Program-made: the position numbers and the translations under genes
Shown here: positions 18,072 through 26,780 of the stretch, piece by piece
How positions within the stretch are numbered: position 1 is the stretch's first letter
Layout: each line of letters starts with the position of its first letter
The notes under the pieces: model-generated
Database searches by the model: none
The model's input: the letters and a program-made list of their open reading frames with translations, nothing else
What the model was told of the DNA's origin: nothing
DNA from: Falsiroseomonas sp050563535
Lineage (GTDB): Bacteria > Pseudomonadota > Alphaproteobacteria > Acetobacterales > Acetobacteraceae
Direction of reading: 5' to 3'
DNA: 64,000 nt
Assembly (NCBI RefSeq): GCF_050563535.1
Contig: NZ_JBNXUO010000006.1
Span: 145,710 to 209,709 of the forward strand

Positions 18072-19141
18072 CCCTTCCCATCCAGCCCCGCGCCGCGGAA
18101 GTGCGGCTCCAGGGCGTCGGCAAGCGCTACGGCCAGGTGCAGGCGGTCAAGCCGCTCGACCTGGTGATCGAGGGGGGCACGCTGGTCACGCTGCTCGGCC
18201 CCTCGGGCTGCGGCAAGACCACGCTGCTGCGGATGATCGCCGGGCTGGAACAGGCGACCGAGGGGCGCCTGCTGATCGGCGGGCGCGACGTCACGCTGCT
18301 GCCGGCGGGCGAGCGCAACGTGTCCATGGTGTTCCAGTCCTACGCGCTGTTCCCGCACATGTCGGTGCTGGACAACGTCGCCTACGGCCTCGTCTCCTCG
18401 GGCCTGCGCCGGCGGGACGCCCATGCGAAGGCCGAGGTCGCGCTGGAGACGGTGGGCCTGAAGGGCTTCGGCACCCGCCTGCCGTCCGAGATGTCGGGCG
18501 GGCAGCAGCAGCGCGTCGCCGTCGCCCGCGCCCTGGTGCTGGAGCCGGAGGTGCTGCTGTTCGACGAACCGCTGTCGAACCTCGACGCCCGCCTCCGGCG
18601 CAGCATGAGGGAGGAGATCCGCGCGCTGCAGCAGCGGCTCCGCCTCACCGTCGTCTACGTCACCCACGACCAGTCCGAGGCGCTGGCCGTTTCCGACCGC
18701 ATCGTGGTGATGCGCAACGCCGAGATCGCGCAGGCCGGCACGCCGGACGAGCTCTACACCCAGCCCGCCTCGGTGTTCGTCGCGACCTTCATGGGGGAGG
18801 CGAACCACATCCGCGGCCGGATCGACGCGGTGGAGGGCGACACCGCCGCCGTCGCGCTCGACACGCTGCGCATCGCGCTGCCGCATCGCGGCCTGGCCCC
18901 CGGGGCGGTGGACCTGGTGGTGCGGCCGGAGGCGATCCGCATCGTCGCGCCGGGGGAGGGGGATGCGCTGCCCGCCACCGTCTCCCGCGCGACCTACATG
19001 GGCTCCCACACCGAATACTACCTCTCGACGCCGGTGGGCGAGTTGTTCGCCCTCGGCCCCGACCGCCTGCGCCGCCGCGCGGCCGGCGAGGCGGTGGGCG
19101 TGCGCTTCGACCCGGAAGGGGTGGTGCTGGTCCGTCCCTGA
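18068..19141 (+). CDS. ABC transporter ATP-binding protein (FbpC/PotA type)
   Basis: A 357-residue ATPase. Walker A (GPSGCGKTTLLRM), Q-loop (VFQSYALFPHM), signature (MSGGQQQRVAVARAL), Walker B (VLLFDEPLSNLDARL) and H-loop (YVTHDQSEAL) are intact, followed by a C-terminal TOBE-type domain. The start is a GTG that overlaps the permease stop. It is the last gene of the eight-gene transport block. It is a separate paralogue of the ATPase at 11655, so this locus holds two full importers and not one split system. Confidence 0.92.
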   Translation: MTLPIQPRAAEVRLQGVGKRYGQVQAVKPLDLVIEGGTLVTLLGPSGCGKTTLLRMIAGLEQATEGRLLIGGRDVTLLPAGERNVSMVFQSYALFPHMSVLDNVAYGLVSSGLRRRDAHAKAEVALETVGLKGFGTRLPSEMSGGQQQRVAVARALVLEPEVLLFDEPLSNLDARLRRSMREEIRALQQRLRLTVVYVTHDQSEALAVSDRIVVMRNAEIAQAGTPDELYTQPASVFVATFMGEANHIRGRIDAVEGDTAAVALDTLRIALPHRGLAPGAVDLVVRPEAIRIVAPGEGDALPATVSRATYMGSHTEYYLSTPVGELFALGPDRLRRRAAGEAVGVRFDPEGVVLVRP

Positions 19142-19232
19142 CGCCGCACCCCCGCGCTGCCCTTCGCGCGCCCGGCAATGAACCCGCCGCCCCCTCGGCG
19201 CGTCTCCGCCGCGTCCACCGGTGGAGCGCGCG

Positions 19233-19868
19233 ATGTCCGACACCCCAACCACCCTTCCGGCCGCTGGGCGGGATGCGGCGATGTCCGCGGCGCTCGCCCG
19301 CAACTGGTGGGCCATCGCCCTGCGCGGGGCGCTGGCCATCCTGTTCGGCATCGCGGCCATCGTCATGCCGGGCGCGGTGCTGCTCTCCCTCGCGCTGCTG
19401 TTCGGCGCCTACCTGCTGGCCGACGGGGTGCTCGGCATCGTCGCCGCCATCCGCGCGGCGCGGGCCGATGAACGCTGGGGGCTGCTGCTCGGCGAGGGGG
19501 TGCTCAACATCCTGATGGGGCTGCTCGCGCTGCTGTTCCCGGTGGGGGCGGTGTTCGGCTTCGTGCTGGCGACCGCCGCCTGGGCGATCGTCTCCGGCGG
19601 GATGATGGTGGGCGCCGCCTTCCGGCTGGAGAAGGACCGCGGGCGCTGGTGGCTCGGCCTCGGCGGGGTCGTCTCCGTCCTGTTCGGCATCGCGCTCGTG
19701 CTGTCGCCGCTGCTGGGGGCGGTGGTGCTGACCTGGTGGCTCGGCGCCTATGCCCTCGCCTTCGGCTTCGTCCTGCTGGTGCTGGGCTTCAGGCTGCGGG
19801 CCAGGGGGGGTGCGGGGGGTGGTCAAGTGGGCAGCCAGGGGGGCGGGGCGGTGCAGCAGCCGGCCTGA
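19233..19868 (+). CDS. HdeD/DUF308 family membrane protein
   Basis: A 211-residue protein with about six membrane helices arranged as three repeated hairpins of the type LRGALAILFGIAAIVMPG, LLLGEGVLNILMGLLALLFP and LGLGGVVSVLFGIALVLSP. That is the DUF308 repeat found in HdeD, a membrane protein linked to acid resistance in enterobacteria. Its role here is unknown. The C-terminus is a glycine- and glutamine-rich tail, presumably cytoplasmic and disordered. The ATG at 19233 is used; an in-frame ATG twelve bases upstream is equally open. It stands alone between the transporter block and the polyketide operon. Confidence 0.88.
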   Translation: MSDTPTTLPAAGRDAAMSAALARNWWAIALRGALAILFGIAAIVMPGAVLLSLALLFGAYLLADGVLGIVAAIRAARADERWGLLLGEGVLNILMGLLALLFPVGAVFGFVLATAAWAIVSGGMMVGAAFRLEKDRGRWWLGLGGVVSVLFGIALVLSPLLGAVVLTWWLGAYALAFGFVLLVLGFRLRARGGAGGGQVGSQGGGAVQQPA

Positions 19869-19983
19869 TGCCGGCCCCGCCGGCTTCCGCCCTGCGGCCG
19901 GCCGCGGGGCGGGCATGATCCTCCCGCGAAGCGTGATCGGCCGCGCCCCTACCGCGCTGCCGCCCCGTCCCAACCTGCCCCGG

Positions 19984-21048
19984 ATGCCCGACGTCTTCAT
20001 CAACCGCATCGGCACCGCCGTGCCCCGGCACGAGGTGCATGGCGCCTTCCGCGCCTTCGCCGCCGCCCGCACCGCGACCCCCCGCGACCGCGCCACCTTC
20101 GCGCGCATGGCGGAACGCGCGGGGATAGGCCGCCGCTGGTCCGTGCTGGAGGCGTCGGAGCCCGAGGGTTCCGGCACCGCCTGCGGCTTCTACCGCCAGG
20201 ACGGCACCTTCCCCACGACCCGCGCCCGCATGGCGCGTTACGAGGCCGAGGCGCCGCGCCTTGCCGATGCCGCGATGGAGCGGCTCGGCCTCGGCGCGGA
20301 GGCGGGGCGGATCACCCACCTGGTGATCGCCACCTGCACCGGCTTCGTCGCCCCCGGCCTCGACCGGCACCTGATGGAGCGCCACGGCGTGCCGCGCCAT
20401 GCCGAACGCACGCTGGTCGGCTTCATGGGCTGCCAGGCGGCGATCAACGCGTTGAAGGTCGCCTGGCACACCGTGCGCAGCGAGCCGGGGGCGCGCGTCC
20501 TCGTCCTCTGCCTCGAACTCTGCACGCTGCACCTGCAGGCGACGAGCGCGCTGGACCAGCTGCTCTGCTTCCTGCTGTTCGCTGACGGCGCCGCCGCCGC
20601 GGTGGTGTCGGCGGAGCCGACCGGGCTGCATGTCGAGGGCTTCCGCAGCGCCGTGCTGCCGGATTCGGGCGGGATGATCACCTGGCGCATCGGCGATGAC
20701 GGCTTCGACATGACGCTGTCGGGCATGGTGCCCTTCACCCTCGCCCATGCCCTGCCCGAGTGGCAGGCGGAGATGCTCGGCACCCGCAGCGTCGCCGAGG
20801 TCGATCTCTGGGCGGTGCATCCGGGGGGCAGGACGATCCTCGATTCGGTGGAGCACGGCCTCGCCCTGCCGCAGGGCGCGCTGGCCGAAAGCCGCGCGGT
20901 GCTGCGCGACCACGGCAACATGTCCTCCGCCACCGTCATGTTCGTCCTGCGTGCGATGCTGGAGCAGCGCCGGCCCGGCCGCAGCGGCTGCGCCCTTGCC
21001 TTCGGCCCCGGGCTCTCGGCCGAGGCCATGCGCTTCGCCACCGTCTGA
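19984..21048 (+). CDS. type III polyketide synthase (chalcone/stilbene-synthase family)
   Basis: A 354-residue homodimeric ketosynthase-type enzyme that extends an acyl-CoA starter with malonyl-CoA. The catalytic triad is visible: Cys150 in LVGFMGCQAAIN, His279 in LWAVHPGG and Asn312 in DHGNMSSAT. The C-terminal FGPGLSAEAM loop is the usual family ending. The start at 19984 (MPDVFINRIGTAVP) matches the family N-terminus; the open frame continues upstream without support. It overlaps the downstream methyltransferase by one base. Together with that enzyme and the FAD oxidoreductase it should make a modified pyrone, resorcinol or quinone-like product of unknown structure. Confidence 0.93.
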   Translation: MPDVFINRIGTAVPRHEVHGAFRAFAAARTATPRDRATFARMAERAGIGRRWSVLEASEPEGSGTACGFYRQDGTFPTTRARMARYEAEAPRLADAAMERLGLGAEAGRITHLVIATCTGFVAPGLDRHLMERHGVPRHAERTLVGFMGCQAAINALKVAWHTVRSEPGARVLVLCLELCTLHLQATSALDQLLCFLLFADGAAAAVVSAEPTGLHVEGFRSAVLPDSGGMITWRIGDDGFDMTLSGMVPFTLAHALPEWQAEMLGTRSVAEVDLWAVHPGGRTILDSVEHGLALPQGALAESRAVLRDHGNMSSATVMFVLRAMLEQRRPGRSGCALAFGPGLSAEAMRFATV

Positions 21049-21743
21049 TGCCCCGCCGCCTCGCCCCCGAGATCATGGACGATCCGGGCCAGTCCGAGGC
21101 CGATTTCTCGGCGGCGCTGCACGACCTCGAACGCCTGAACCGGCTGACCTTCGCCCATGCCCCGCTGCTGCGCTTCCTCGACCGCGTCCTGCGGGAGGAA
21201 CGGCCCGCCCGCCTCTCGCTCCTCGATGTCGGCGCGGGCGGGGGCGACGCGCTGCGCGCGGTCGCCGCCTGGGGCAGCAGGCGGGGCGTGGCGCTCGACC
21301 TCTGGGGCCTCGACCGCAGCCCCTGGGCGGAGCGCCACGCGCTGGCGCGCGGGACGCCGGCGCGCTGGATCACCTCCGACCTGTTCGACCTCGACCCCGC
21401 GCGCCGCTTCGACCTGGTGACCTGCTCGCTCTTCGCGCATCACCTGGACGATGCGACGCTGCTGCGCTTCCTGCCCTGGCTGCGGCGCCACGCCATGCGG
21501 CGGTGGCTGATCACCGACCTGCACCGCCACCCCATTCCCTGGGCCGCGGTCTGGGCCGGCACGCGGGCGATGCGGATGCATCCGATGGTCACGCATGACG
21601 GCCCCGTCTCCGTCGCGCGCGGCTTCACCCGCGCCGACTGGGTGCGGCTGGCCTCCGAGGCCGGGGTGCAGGCCGAGATCCGCTGGGTGCTTCCCTTCCG
21701 CTGGTCGGTGAGCGGGCCGGGCGGCGGCGCCCTTCCGCCATGA
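21048..21743 (+). CDS. SAM-dependent methyltransferase of the type III PKS operon
   Basis: A 231-residue class I methyltransferase with the SAM-binding motif LSLLDVGAGGGDALRAVA and a motif IV-like stretch FDLVTCSLFAHHLDD. It begins with a TGATG overlap at the polyketide synthase stop and ends in an ATGA overlap with the FAD oxidoreductase, so the three genes are translated together. The likely role is methylation of the polyketide core on carbon or oxygen; which atom is unknown. Confidence 0.88.
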   Translation: MPRRLAPEIMDDPGQSEADFSAALHDLERLNRLTFAHAPLLRFLDRVLREERPARLSLLDVGAGGGDALRAVAAWGSRRGVALDLWGLDRSPWAERHALARGTPARWITSDLFDLDPARRFDLVTCSLFAHHLDDATLLRFLPWLRRHAMRRWLITDLHRHPIPWAAVWAGTRAMRMHPMVTHDGPVSVARGFTRADWVRLASEAGVQAEIRWVLPFRWSVSGPGGGALPP

Positions 21744-22810
21744 GCCGCCCCGTGATCCTCGGTGCCGGCCCCGCGGGCTGCGCCGCCGCCATCGCCCTTG
21801 CCCGCGCCGGGCGCCGCCCGCTGCTGCTGGAGCGCGAGGCGCGGCCGGCGGAGAAGGTCTGCGGCGAGTTCCTCGCCGCCGATGCCGCCGCCGCCATCGC
21901 CGCGCTCGGCCTCGACCTGCCCGCGCTCGGCGCGGTCCCGATCGCGCGCGGCGTGATGGCGGCTGGGCACCGCCGGGCGGCGATGGACCTGCCCTTCGCC
22001 GCATGGGGCCTGCCGCGCGCCACGCTCGATGCCACCCTGCTGGCGCTGGCGCGCGAATCGGGCGCGGAGGTGCGCGCCGGCACGGCGGCGACGGGGGCAG
22101 GGAGGCTTGGGGATGGCTGGCGGCTTCGCCTGGCGGATGGCGAGGTGCTGGACGCCACGCAGCTGGTCCTGGCCACGGGCAAGCACGAGTTGCGCGGCGC
22201 GCGGCGCGGCGCGCGCGGGGGCGCCATCGGGGTGAAGCTGCCGCTGCGTGGCGTCGGCGTGGACGGCACCATCGTCCTGCTGGCCTGCGCCGGCGGCTAT
22301 GCCGGGCTGCAGCCGCGGCCGGGCGGCGAGGCCAATCTCTGCGCCGCGCTCGACCCCCGCGCGCCGGGCGTCGCCGCCGCGGCGCGGGACGGGCGCGCCT
22401 TCCTCGCGCATGTGATGGCGGGCTCCTCGCTCGCCGAGTGCCTGCTGCGGGATGCGGTGCCGCTCCTGCCGCGGCCGCTGACGGTGGCGGGCGTGCCCTA
22501 CGGCTTCGTCGCCCGCGGCGGCCTGCCGGGGATGTTCCGCGCCGGCGACCAGGCTGCGGTGATCCCCTCCTTCTGCGGCGACGGCGTGGCGATGGCGCTC
22601 GGCTCCGGCCGGCGCGCGGCGGAGGCGATCCTGGCCGGCCGCGACGCGCCGGCGCACCACGCGGCCTGGGCCGGCAGGATCGGCGGCGCGATGCGCCTTG
22701 CCGGCCTGCTGGGCGGCCTGGTGACGCGCGCGCCGGGGCTGCTGGTGGCGGGCGCGGCACTTTCCCCCGGCCTCGCGGCCTGGGCGGCCCGCCGCACACG
22801 CAGCGGCTGA
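21740..22810 (+). CDS. FAD-dependent oxidoreductase (geranylgeranyl-reductase/hydroxylase-like)
   Basis: A 356-residue flavoprotein. The N-terminal Rossmann motif is VILGAGPAGCAAAIALARAG, followed by EKVCGEFLAADA, a motif typical of the geranylgeranyl reductase and aromatic hydroxylase families. The second FAD motif is FRAGDQAAVIPSFCGDGVAMAL. It is the third gene of the polyketide operon and probably oxidises (hydroxylates or dehydrogenates) the polyketide product. The C-terminal 60 residues are hydrophobic and may touch the membrane. The same trio is a recurring arrangement in proteobacterial type III PKS loci, which supports the assignment. Confidence 0.88.
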   Translation: MSRPVILGAGPAGCAAAIALARAGRRPLLLEREARPAEKVCGEFLAADAAAAIAALGLDLPALGAVPIARGVMAAGHRRAAMDLPFAAWGLPRATLDATLLALARESGAEVRAGTAATGAGRLGDGWRLRLADGEVLDATQLVLATGKHELRGARRGARGGAIGVKLPLRGVGVDGTIVLLACAGGYAGLQPRPGGEANLCAALDPRAPGVAAAARDGRAFLAHVMAGSSLAECLLRDAVPLLPRPLTVAGVPYGFVARGGLPGMFRAGDQAAVIPSFCGDGVAMALGSGRRAAEAILAGRDAPAHHAAWAGRIGGAMRLAGLLGGLVTRAPGLLVAGAALSPGLAAWAARRTRSG

Positions 22811-22921
22811 CCCCGCCGGCGGATGGCCGCGGGACGACGGCAGCGGACCGCACCCGGCGTCAGGAACGCCAAGGGAGGGCTTGACCCCCCGCGATGGTGC
22901 CGCCATACGCGGGCGCACTGC

Positions 22922-22997
22922 GTCCCGTTCGTCTAGAGGCCTAGGACACCAGCCTTTCACGTTGGCAGCACGGGTTCGAATCCCGTACGGGACGCCA
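22922..22997 (+). tRNA. tRNA-Glu (anticodon UUC)
   Basis: The acceptor stem GTCCCGT pairs with ACGGGAC. The anticodon loop CTTTCAC holds TTC. The T arm includes GGTTCGAATCC, and the gene encodes the terminal CCA at 22995-22997. It sits directly before the arsenic-type accessory region, but I find no second copy of its 3' end in the window. Confidence 0.95.
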
Positions 22998-23686
22998 CTT
23001 CCGCACTTCGCTACCTGTCTCTCCCCAAGGTAGGCCCGCCGGGAACGGCCGGTTCCGCGGGATTTTCGGGGACAGGTTGGCGGATGCGCAGCGGGAAAAA
23101 GGCGGCGAGGTCCCTCTCTGCGGCCCCAGTTTCTCCGAACCTGGCGACTTGGGCGATCAACCAGCCAAGCTGAAAGCCCCAGGAAGTCCTTATTTTCCCG
23201 CGGCTGAAGTGGGGCGGAGTTAGCGGGGCGCATGCCCCGCCGAAAGACGCCTACCTGTGTTAGCGTCAGTGTGCGACTGGAAGCAGCCCTTGCAGCCCGG
23301 TGTGCGCCAACGCTGGCGCTACCGGTGCAACCAGGGTCAGGTCAGAACTGAACCGCACGCTTGCTACACCCGGCGGCAAGTCGCCTCGAATGGCGGGCAC
23401 GTGCCGGAGATCGAACCACCTCAAGCTTGCCCGGCAGGTGGCTTCGTCGAACGTTGCGTCCAGCGTTTCCGGCAACGCGGACCCCATTGTTGACGCGACC
23501 GTCTCGCGCAGCTTCACGGCGGCCTCCGGCACTGCCGAAAGGCGGGCCTCGATCCGATCGAGGAGGTCACGCACCGTGGTGCCGCCACCGGTCGCCTCGC
23601 CGACCACCCCGTCTCGCGCCTCGACGAGTTGCTGCCGTGGAAGTAGAAACCCACTCCTGCTCGACTTGCGGACGCGGCATAGCGCC
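22998..23686. other. 690-bp stretch with no convincing gene; possible degraded minus-strand ORF
   Basis: After tRNA-Glu the first 270 bases hold nothing recognisable. From about 23650 down to 23266 the minus strand stays open and reads with protein-like composition (VRDLLDRIEARLSAVPEA, ASLRWFDLRHVPAIRG), ending at a stop at 23266. It has no plausible start, and its upstream part runs antisense into the P-loop gene at 23687. It may be the 3' remnant of a gene cut by insertion events. I do not recognise the family. Confidence 0.3.
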
Positions 23687-24217
23687 ATGGCCACGACTGG
23701 CGAAACCCGGATCGCCGTGATTGGGAACAGCGGCGGCGGCAAGTCCACAGTCGCGCGGCATCTCGCCATATCGAGGGATTTGCCGCTCGTGGAGGTCGAT
23801 GCGCTGCTCTGGCGGCCGGGCTGGCAGCTCTCTCCGACCGCCGACTACGAGCGTGCCCACGCCGAGGCGATCCGCCGTGCAAGCTGGCTCGTCGAGGGAC
23901 TTGGACGACTTGAGTCCATCCCGGACCGGCTCCACCGCGCGACCGAGATCATCCTCGTCGACATGCCGCTGGAGGTGCATGTCCGCCTCGCATCTGAGCG
24001 ACATGCGGCCTGGGAGGCTGGAACGCTCCGCTTTCCACCAGCCTCGATGTTTCAGCCCCCACCGTTGGCCGCACTGCTCGAAACCATTCAGGAGGTCGAT
24101 CGGACCTGGATGCCCGATATCCGACGCTGGGTGGCGAGTGCCGAGAGGGGTGGCACCGCCGTGACGCGGGTCACCTCACTTGCTGAACTGCAGTACCTCG
24201 GTCGGGACTCGCTCTGA
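23687..24217 (+). CDS. small P-loop NTPase, adenylate-kinase-like
   Basis: A 176-residue protein with a Walker A near the N-terminus (IAVIGNSGGGKSTVARHLA), then VEVDALLWRPGWQL and a Walker-B-like strand EIILVDMPLEVHVRLA. This layout is that of the DNA-topology-modulation (FlaR)/adenylate-kinase-like family of small kinases seen in many soil bacteria. The substrate is unknown. The start at 23687 places the P-loop 13 residues from the N-terminus as in relatives. The gene stands alone between tRNA-Glu and the ars genes. The 230 bases after it hold only a short open frame with no recognisable product. Confidence 0.78.
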   Translation: MATTGETRIAVIGNSGGGKSTVARHLAISRDLPLVEVDALLWRPGWQLSPTADYERAHAEAIRRASWLVEGLGRLESIPDRLHRATEIILVDMPLEVHVRLASERHAAWEAGTLRFPPASMFQPPPLAALLETIQEVDRTWMPDIRRWVASAERGGTAVTRVTSLAELQYLGRDSL

Positions 24218-24449
24218 ACAGCCAGAACATCCGCGGCCGTCACCGGACGGATACTATTCCGGACATTCCTGGGGCGGTTCGCGCTGACCTCGTTCCTCGG
24301 CCTCCGTCCTGGTCCGTTGGACCCGAACCTTGACCTGGGATCACTTGGCGCGGCGATCGCGGCGCGTAGCGAATTCGAAGGCTACCAGGGGCACCACGAG
24401 GAGGCGTTGCTGGCGGCGTGGTTCGGGCGAGACCGCATGAAGGACATCA

Positions 24450-25709
24450 TCATGCGGCGGCGCCGGCGACGGTTGAGTGGTCCCGCCGGAGCGGGAGGGC
24501 CAGCGTGATCGCCCAGCAGACTGCCAGCAGCGTCGATGCGCCGATCAAGCAGCCGGTGACGCCAGCCAGTTCGTAAAGAAGCCCGGACAGCAGGATTCCA
24601 CCGAAGCGGCCAGCGGCATTCGCCGCATAATAGAAGCCAACGTCCTCCGCCGCCTTCTCGCTGCCGGCGTAGGCCAGCACGAGATAGGAGTGGACCGAGG
24701 AGTTCACCGCGAAGAGGACGCCGAAGACGCAAAGTCCCGCCGGTACGAAGAACTCGGGCGCCGGCACGCCTGCGATCATCATCGCGGCGAGCACCGCGGG
24801 CACGGCAGTCAGCGCGAGGGACCAGGCGCGCGCGGCGGGAACCTCCGCCGACAAGCCGTCAGCGCTGCGCCGGACGAAGGCCGGAGCGGCCGCCTGGACC
24901 ACGCCGTAGCCGATCGTCCAAGCCGCGAGGAAGCCGCCGACCATGGTGAAGGTCCAGCCCGAGGCGTAGAGGAAGACCGGCAGGCCGACCACGAACCACA
25001 CGTCCCGCGCGCCGAACAGGAACACCCGCGCGGCCGCCATCAGGTTCACGCCGCGGTTCTTCGAGAACAGCTCCCGCGCGGACTTCGACGCCTTCGCCCT
25101 CCCCATCATCGGCGGGAGCGACAGCAGCACCCCGGCGAGGATCACGGCCAGCGCCGCCGCCATGGCCCACAGCGCGCCCCGGAAGCCCAGCGCCTCCAGC
25201 AGCAGGCCACCGAGGAAAAAGCCGAAGCCCTTCATGGCATTCTTGCTGCCGGTGAAGAATGCCACCCACTTGAACAGACGCCCGGAGGCCTCGCCGGCCG
25301 TCAGCTTGATCGCGCTCTTGCTCGCCGTCTTGGTCAGGTCCTTCGCCACCCCGCAGACGCCCTGCGCCGCGACCACCCAGGCGACCGAGAGAGCGGCAGA
25401 CCAGGCGGGCGAGACCACCGAGAGCAGCAGGAAGCCGGCGATCTGCGTGGTCAGCCCGACGGCCAGCATGCGCGCGATGCCGAACCGCGTCGCCAGCCAG
25501 CCGCCGATCAGGTTCGCACCGATCCCTGCGGCCTCGTAGAGCAGGAAGAGGAAGGCCAGGGTGAAGGGCGAGTAGCCGAGCCGGAAGAAGTGCAGCAGCA
25601 CCAGCATCCGCAGCGCGCCATCGGTCAGTGTGAAGCCCCAATAGGCCGCGGTGACGATGGCGTAGTTGCGGGTCCCCGAGGAAGACGGGACGGCGGCGCT
25701 GCTGCTCAT
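24450..25709 (-). CDS. arsJ: ArsJ, organoarsenical efflux MFS permease
   Basis: A 419-residue transporter with about twelve membrane helices. It starts NYAIVTAAYWGFTLTDGALR and carries AVGLTTQIAGFLLLS and VCGVAKDLTKTASKSAIK, both characteristic of the ArsJ subfamily. ArsJ exports 1-arseno-3-phosphoglycerate, the unstable product that the partner glyceraldehyde-3-phosphate dehydrogenase makes from arsenate; the ester then breaks down outside the cell. The partner gene lies immediately upstream in the same orientation with a four-base gap, which makes the assignment firm. The start at 25709 gives the usual short leader. Confidence 0.93.
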   Translation of the reverse strand: MSSSAAVPSSSGTRNYAIVTAAYWGFTLTDGALRMLVLLHFFRLGYSPFTLAFLFLLYEAAGIGANLIGGWLATRFGIARMLAVGLTTQIAGFLLLSVVSPAWSAALSVAWVVAAQGVCGVAKDLTKTASKSAIKLTAGEASGRLFKWVAFFTGSKNAMKGFGFFLGGLLLEALGFRGALWAMAAALAVILAGVLLSLPPMMGRAKASKSARELFSKNRGVNLMAAARVFLFGARDVWFVVGLPVFLYASGWTFTMVGGFLAAWTIGYGVVQAAAPAFVRRSADGLSAEVPAARAWSLALTAVPAVLAAMMIAGVPAPEFFVPAGLCVFGVLFAVNSSVHSYLVLAYAGSEKAAEDVGFYYAANAAGRFGGILLSGLLYELAGVTGCLIGASTLLAVCWAITLALPLRRDHSTVAGAAA

Positions 25710-25713
25710 CCCG

Positions 25714-26757
25714 TCAGATCCCGGCCTCGGCCATGTGGCAGGCGAGGCCGACCATGCGGCAGGCGTAGCCCATCTCATTGTCGTACCAGGCGTAGACCTT
25801 CAGCAGCGTGCCATCGATGACCAGGGTGCTCGGAGCGTCCACGATGGAACTGCGGGTGTCGCGGGCGTAGTCGGCGCTGACCAGCGGTCGCGCCTCGTAG
25901 CCCAGGATGCCGGCGAGCGGGCCCGCGGCGGCGGCCCGGAACAGCGCGTTGACCTCCTCGGCCGAGGTCTCCCGGGCCATCTCGAAGACGCAGTCGGTCA
26001 GGCTGGCGTTCAGCACCGGCGCGCGCACCGCATGGCCGTTCAGCTTCCCCTTCAGCTCCGGATAGATCAGCGCGATCGCCGTCGCGCTGCCCGTCGTCGT
26101 CGGCTGGAGCGATAGCATCGCGGACCGCGCCCGCCGCAGGTCCTTGTGCGGGGCGTCGGTCACCACGTTGGTGTTGGTCGGGTCGTGGATGGTGGTGATC
26201 TGACCGTGGCGGATGCCGATCGCCTCGTGCACCACCTTCACCACCGGGGCGAGGCAGTTCGTGGTGCAGGAGGCCGCGGTGACGATCGGGTGCCGCGCCG
26301 GGTCATACAGGTGATGGTTCACGCCGACGACGATGTTGAGCACGCCGTCGAACTTCACCGGCGCCGCCACGATCACCCGCTTCGCGCCGCGCTTCAGGTG
26401 CCCCCCGATCGTCTCGGGGTCGAGGAACTTGCCGGTGCACTCCAGCACCAGGTCCACGCCCAGATCGCCCCAGGGGATCTCGGCCGGGTGCGGGTGCTCG
26501 GAGAAGGACAGGCGGCGGTCGCCGATCCGGATGGCGTGCTTCCCCTCCGCCGCGATCGGCGCGCGCCAGCGGCCCTGTACGCTGTCGAACTCGAGCAGGT
26601 GGGCGGTGGCCGCGGCGCCCCCCTTGATCTCGTTGAGGTGGACGACCTCCAGCCGGTTGCCCCGCCGCGGGTCGTCGTCCGGCCGCTCCGCCGCGCCCAG
26701 TGCGGCGCGCCGCGCCAGCCGTCCGATGCGGCCCATGCCGCTGATGCCGACCCTCAT
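25714..26757 (-). CDS. ArsJ-associated glyceraldehyde-3-phosphate dehydrogenase
   Basis: A 347-residue GAPDH. It has the NAD-binding start MRVGISGMGRIGRLA, catalytic cysteine in TAASCTTNCLAP, the SLQPTTTGSATAIALIYPEL segment and AWYDNEMGYACRMVGLA near the C-terminus. In arsJ operons this enzyme uses arsenate in place of phosphate to form 1-arseno-3-phosphoglycerate for ArsJ to export. The ATG at 26757 is chosen over the one at 26763 because GGGGGAG lies six bases before it. It is followed by arsJ and preceded by the ArsR-ArsC fusion, all on the minus strand. Confidence 0.92.
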   Translation of the reverse strand: MRVGISGMGRIGRLARRAALGAAERPDDDPRRGNRLEVVHLNEIKGGAAATAHLLEFDSVQGRWRAPIAAEGKHAIRIGDRRLSFSEHPHPAEIPWGDLGVDLVLECTGKFLDPETIGGHLKRGAKRVIVAAPVKFDGVLNIVVGVNHHLYDPARHPIVTAASCTTNCLAPVVKVVHEAIGIRHGQITTIHDPTNTNVVTDAPHKDLRRARSAMLSLQPTTTGSATAIALIYPELKGKLNGHAVRAPVLNASLTDCVFEMARETSAEEVNALFRAAAAGPLAGILGYEARPLVSADYARDTRSSIVDAPSTLVIDGTLLKVYAWYDNEMGYACRMVGLACHMAEAGI

Positions 26758-26780
26758 GGACATCTCCCCCTTTCCGCCGC

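Noticed and set aside
22922..22997. tRNA-Glu as an integration site for the arsenic block.
   Set aside because: I found no second copy of its 3' end and no integrase between it and the ars genes.
23300..23686. An N-terminal extension of the P-loop NTPase gene.
   Set aside because: The extension is basic, low-complexity and would put the P-loop far from the N-terminus, unlike the family; ATG 23687 is used.
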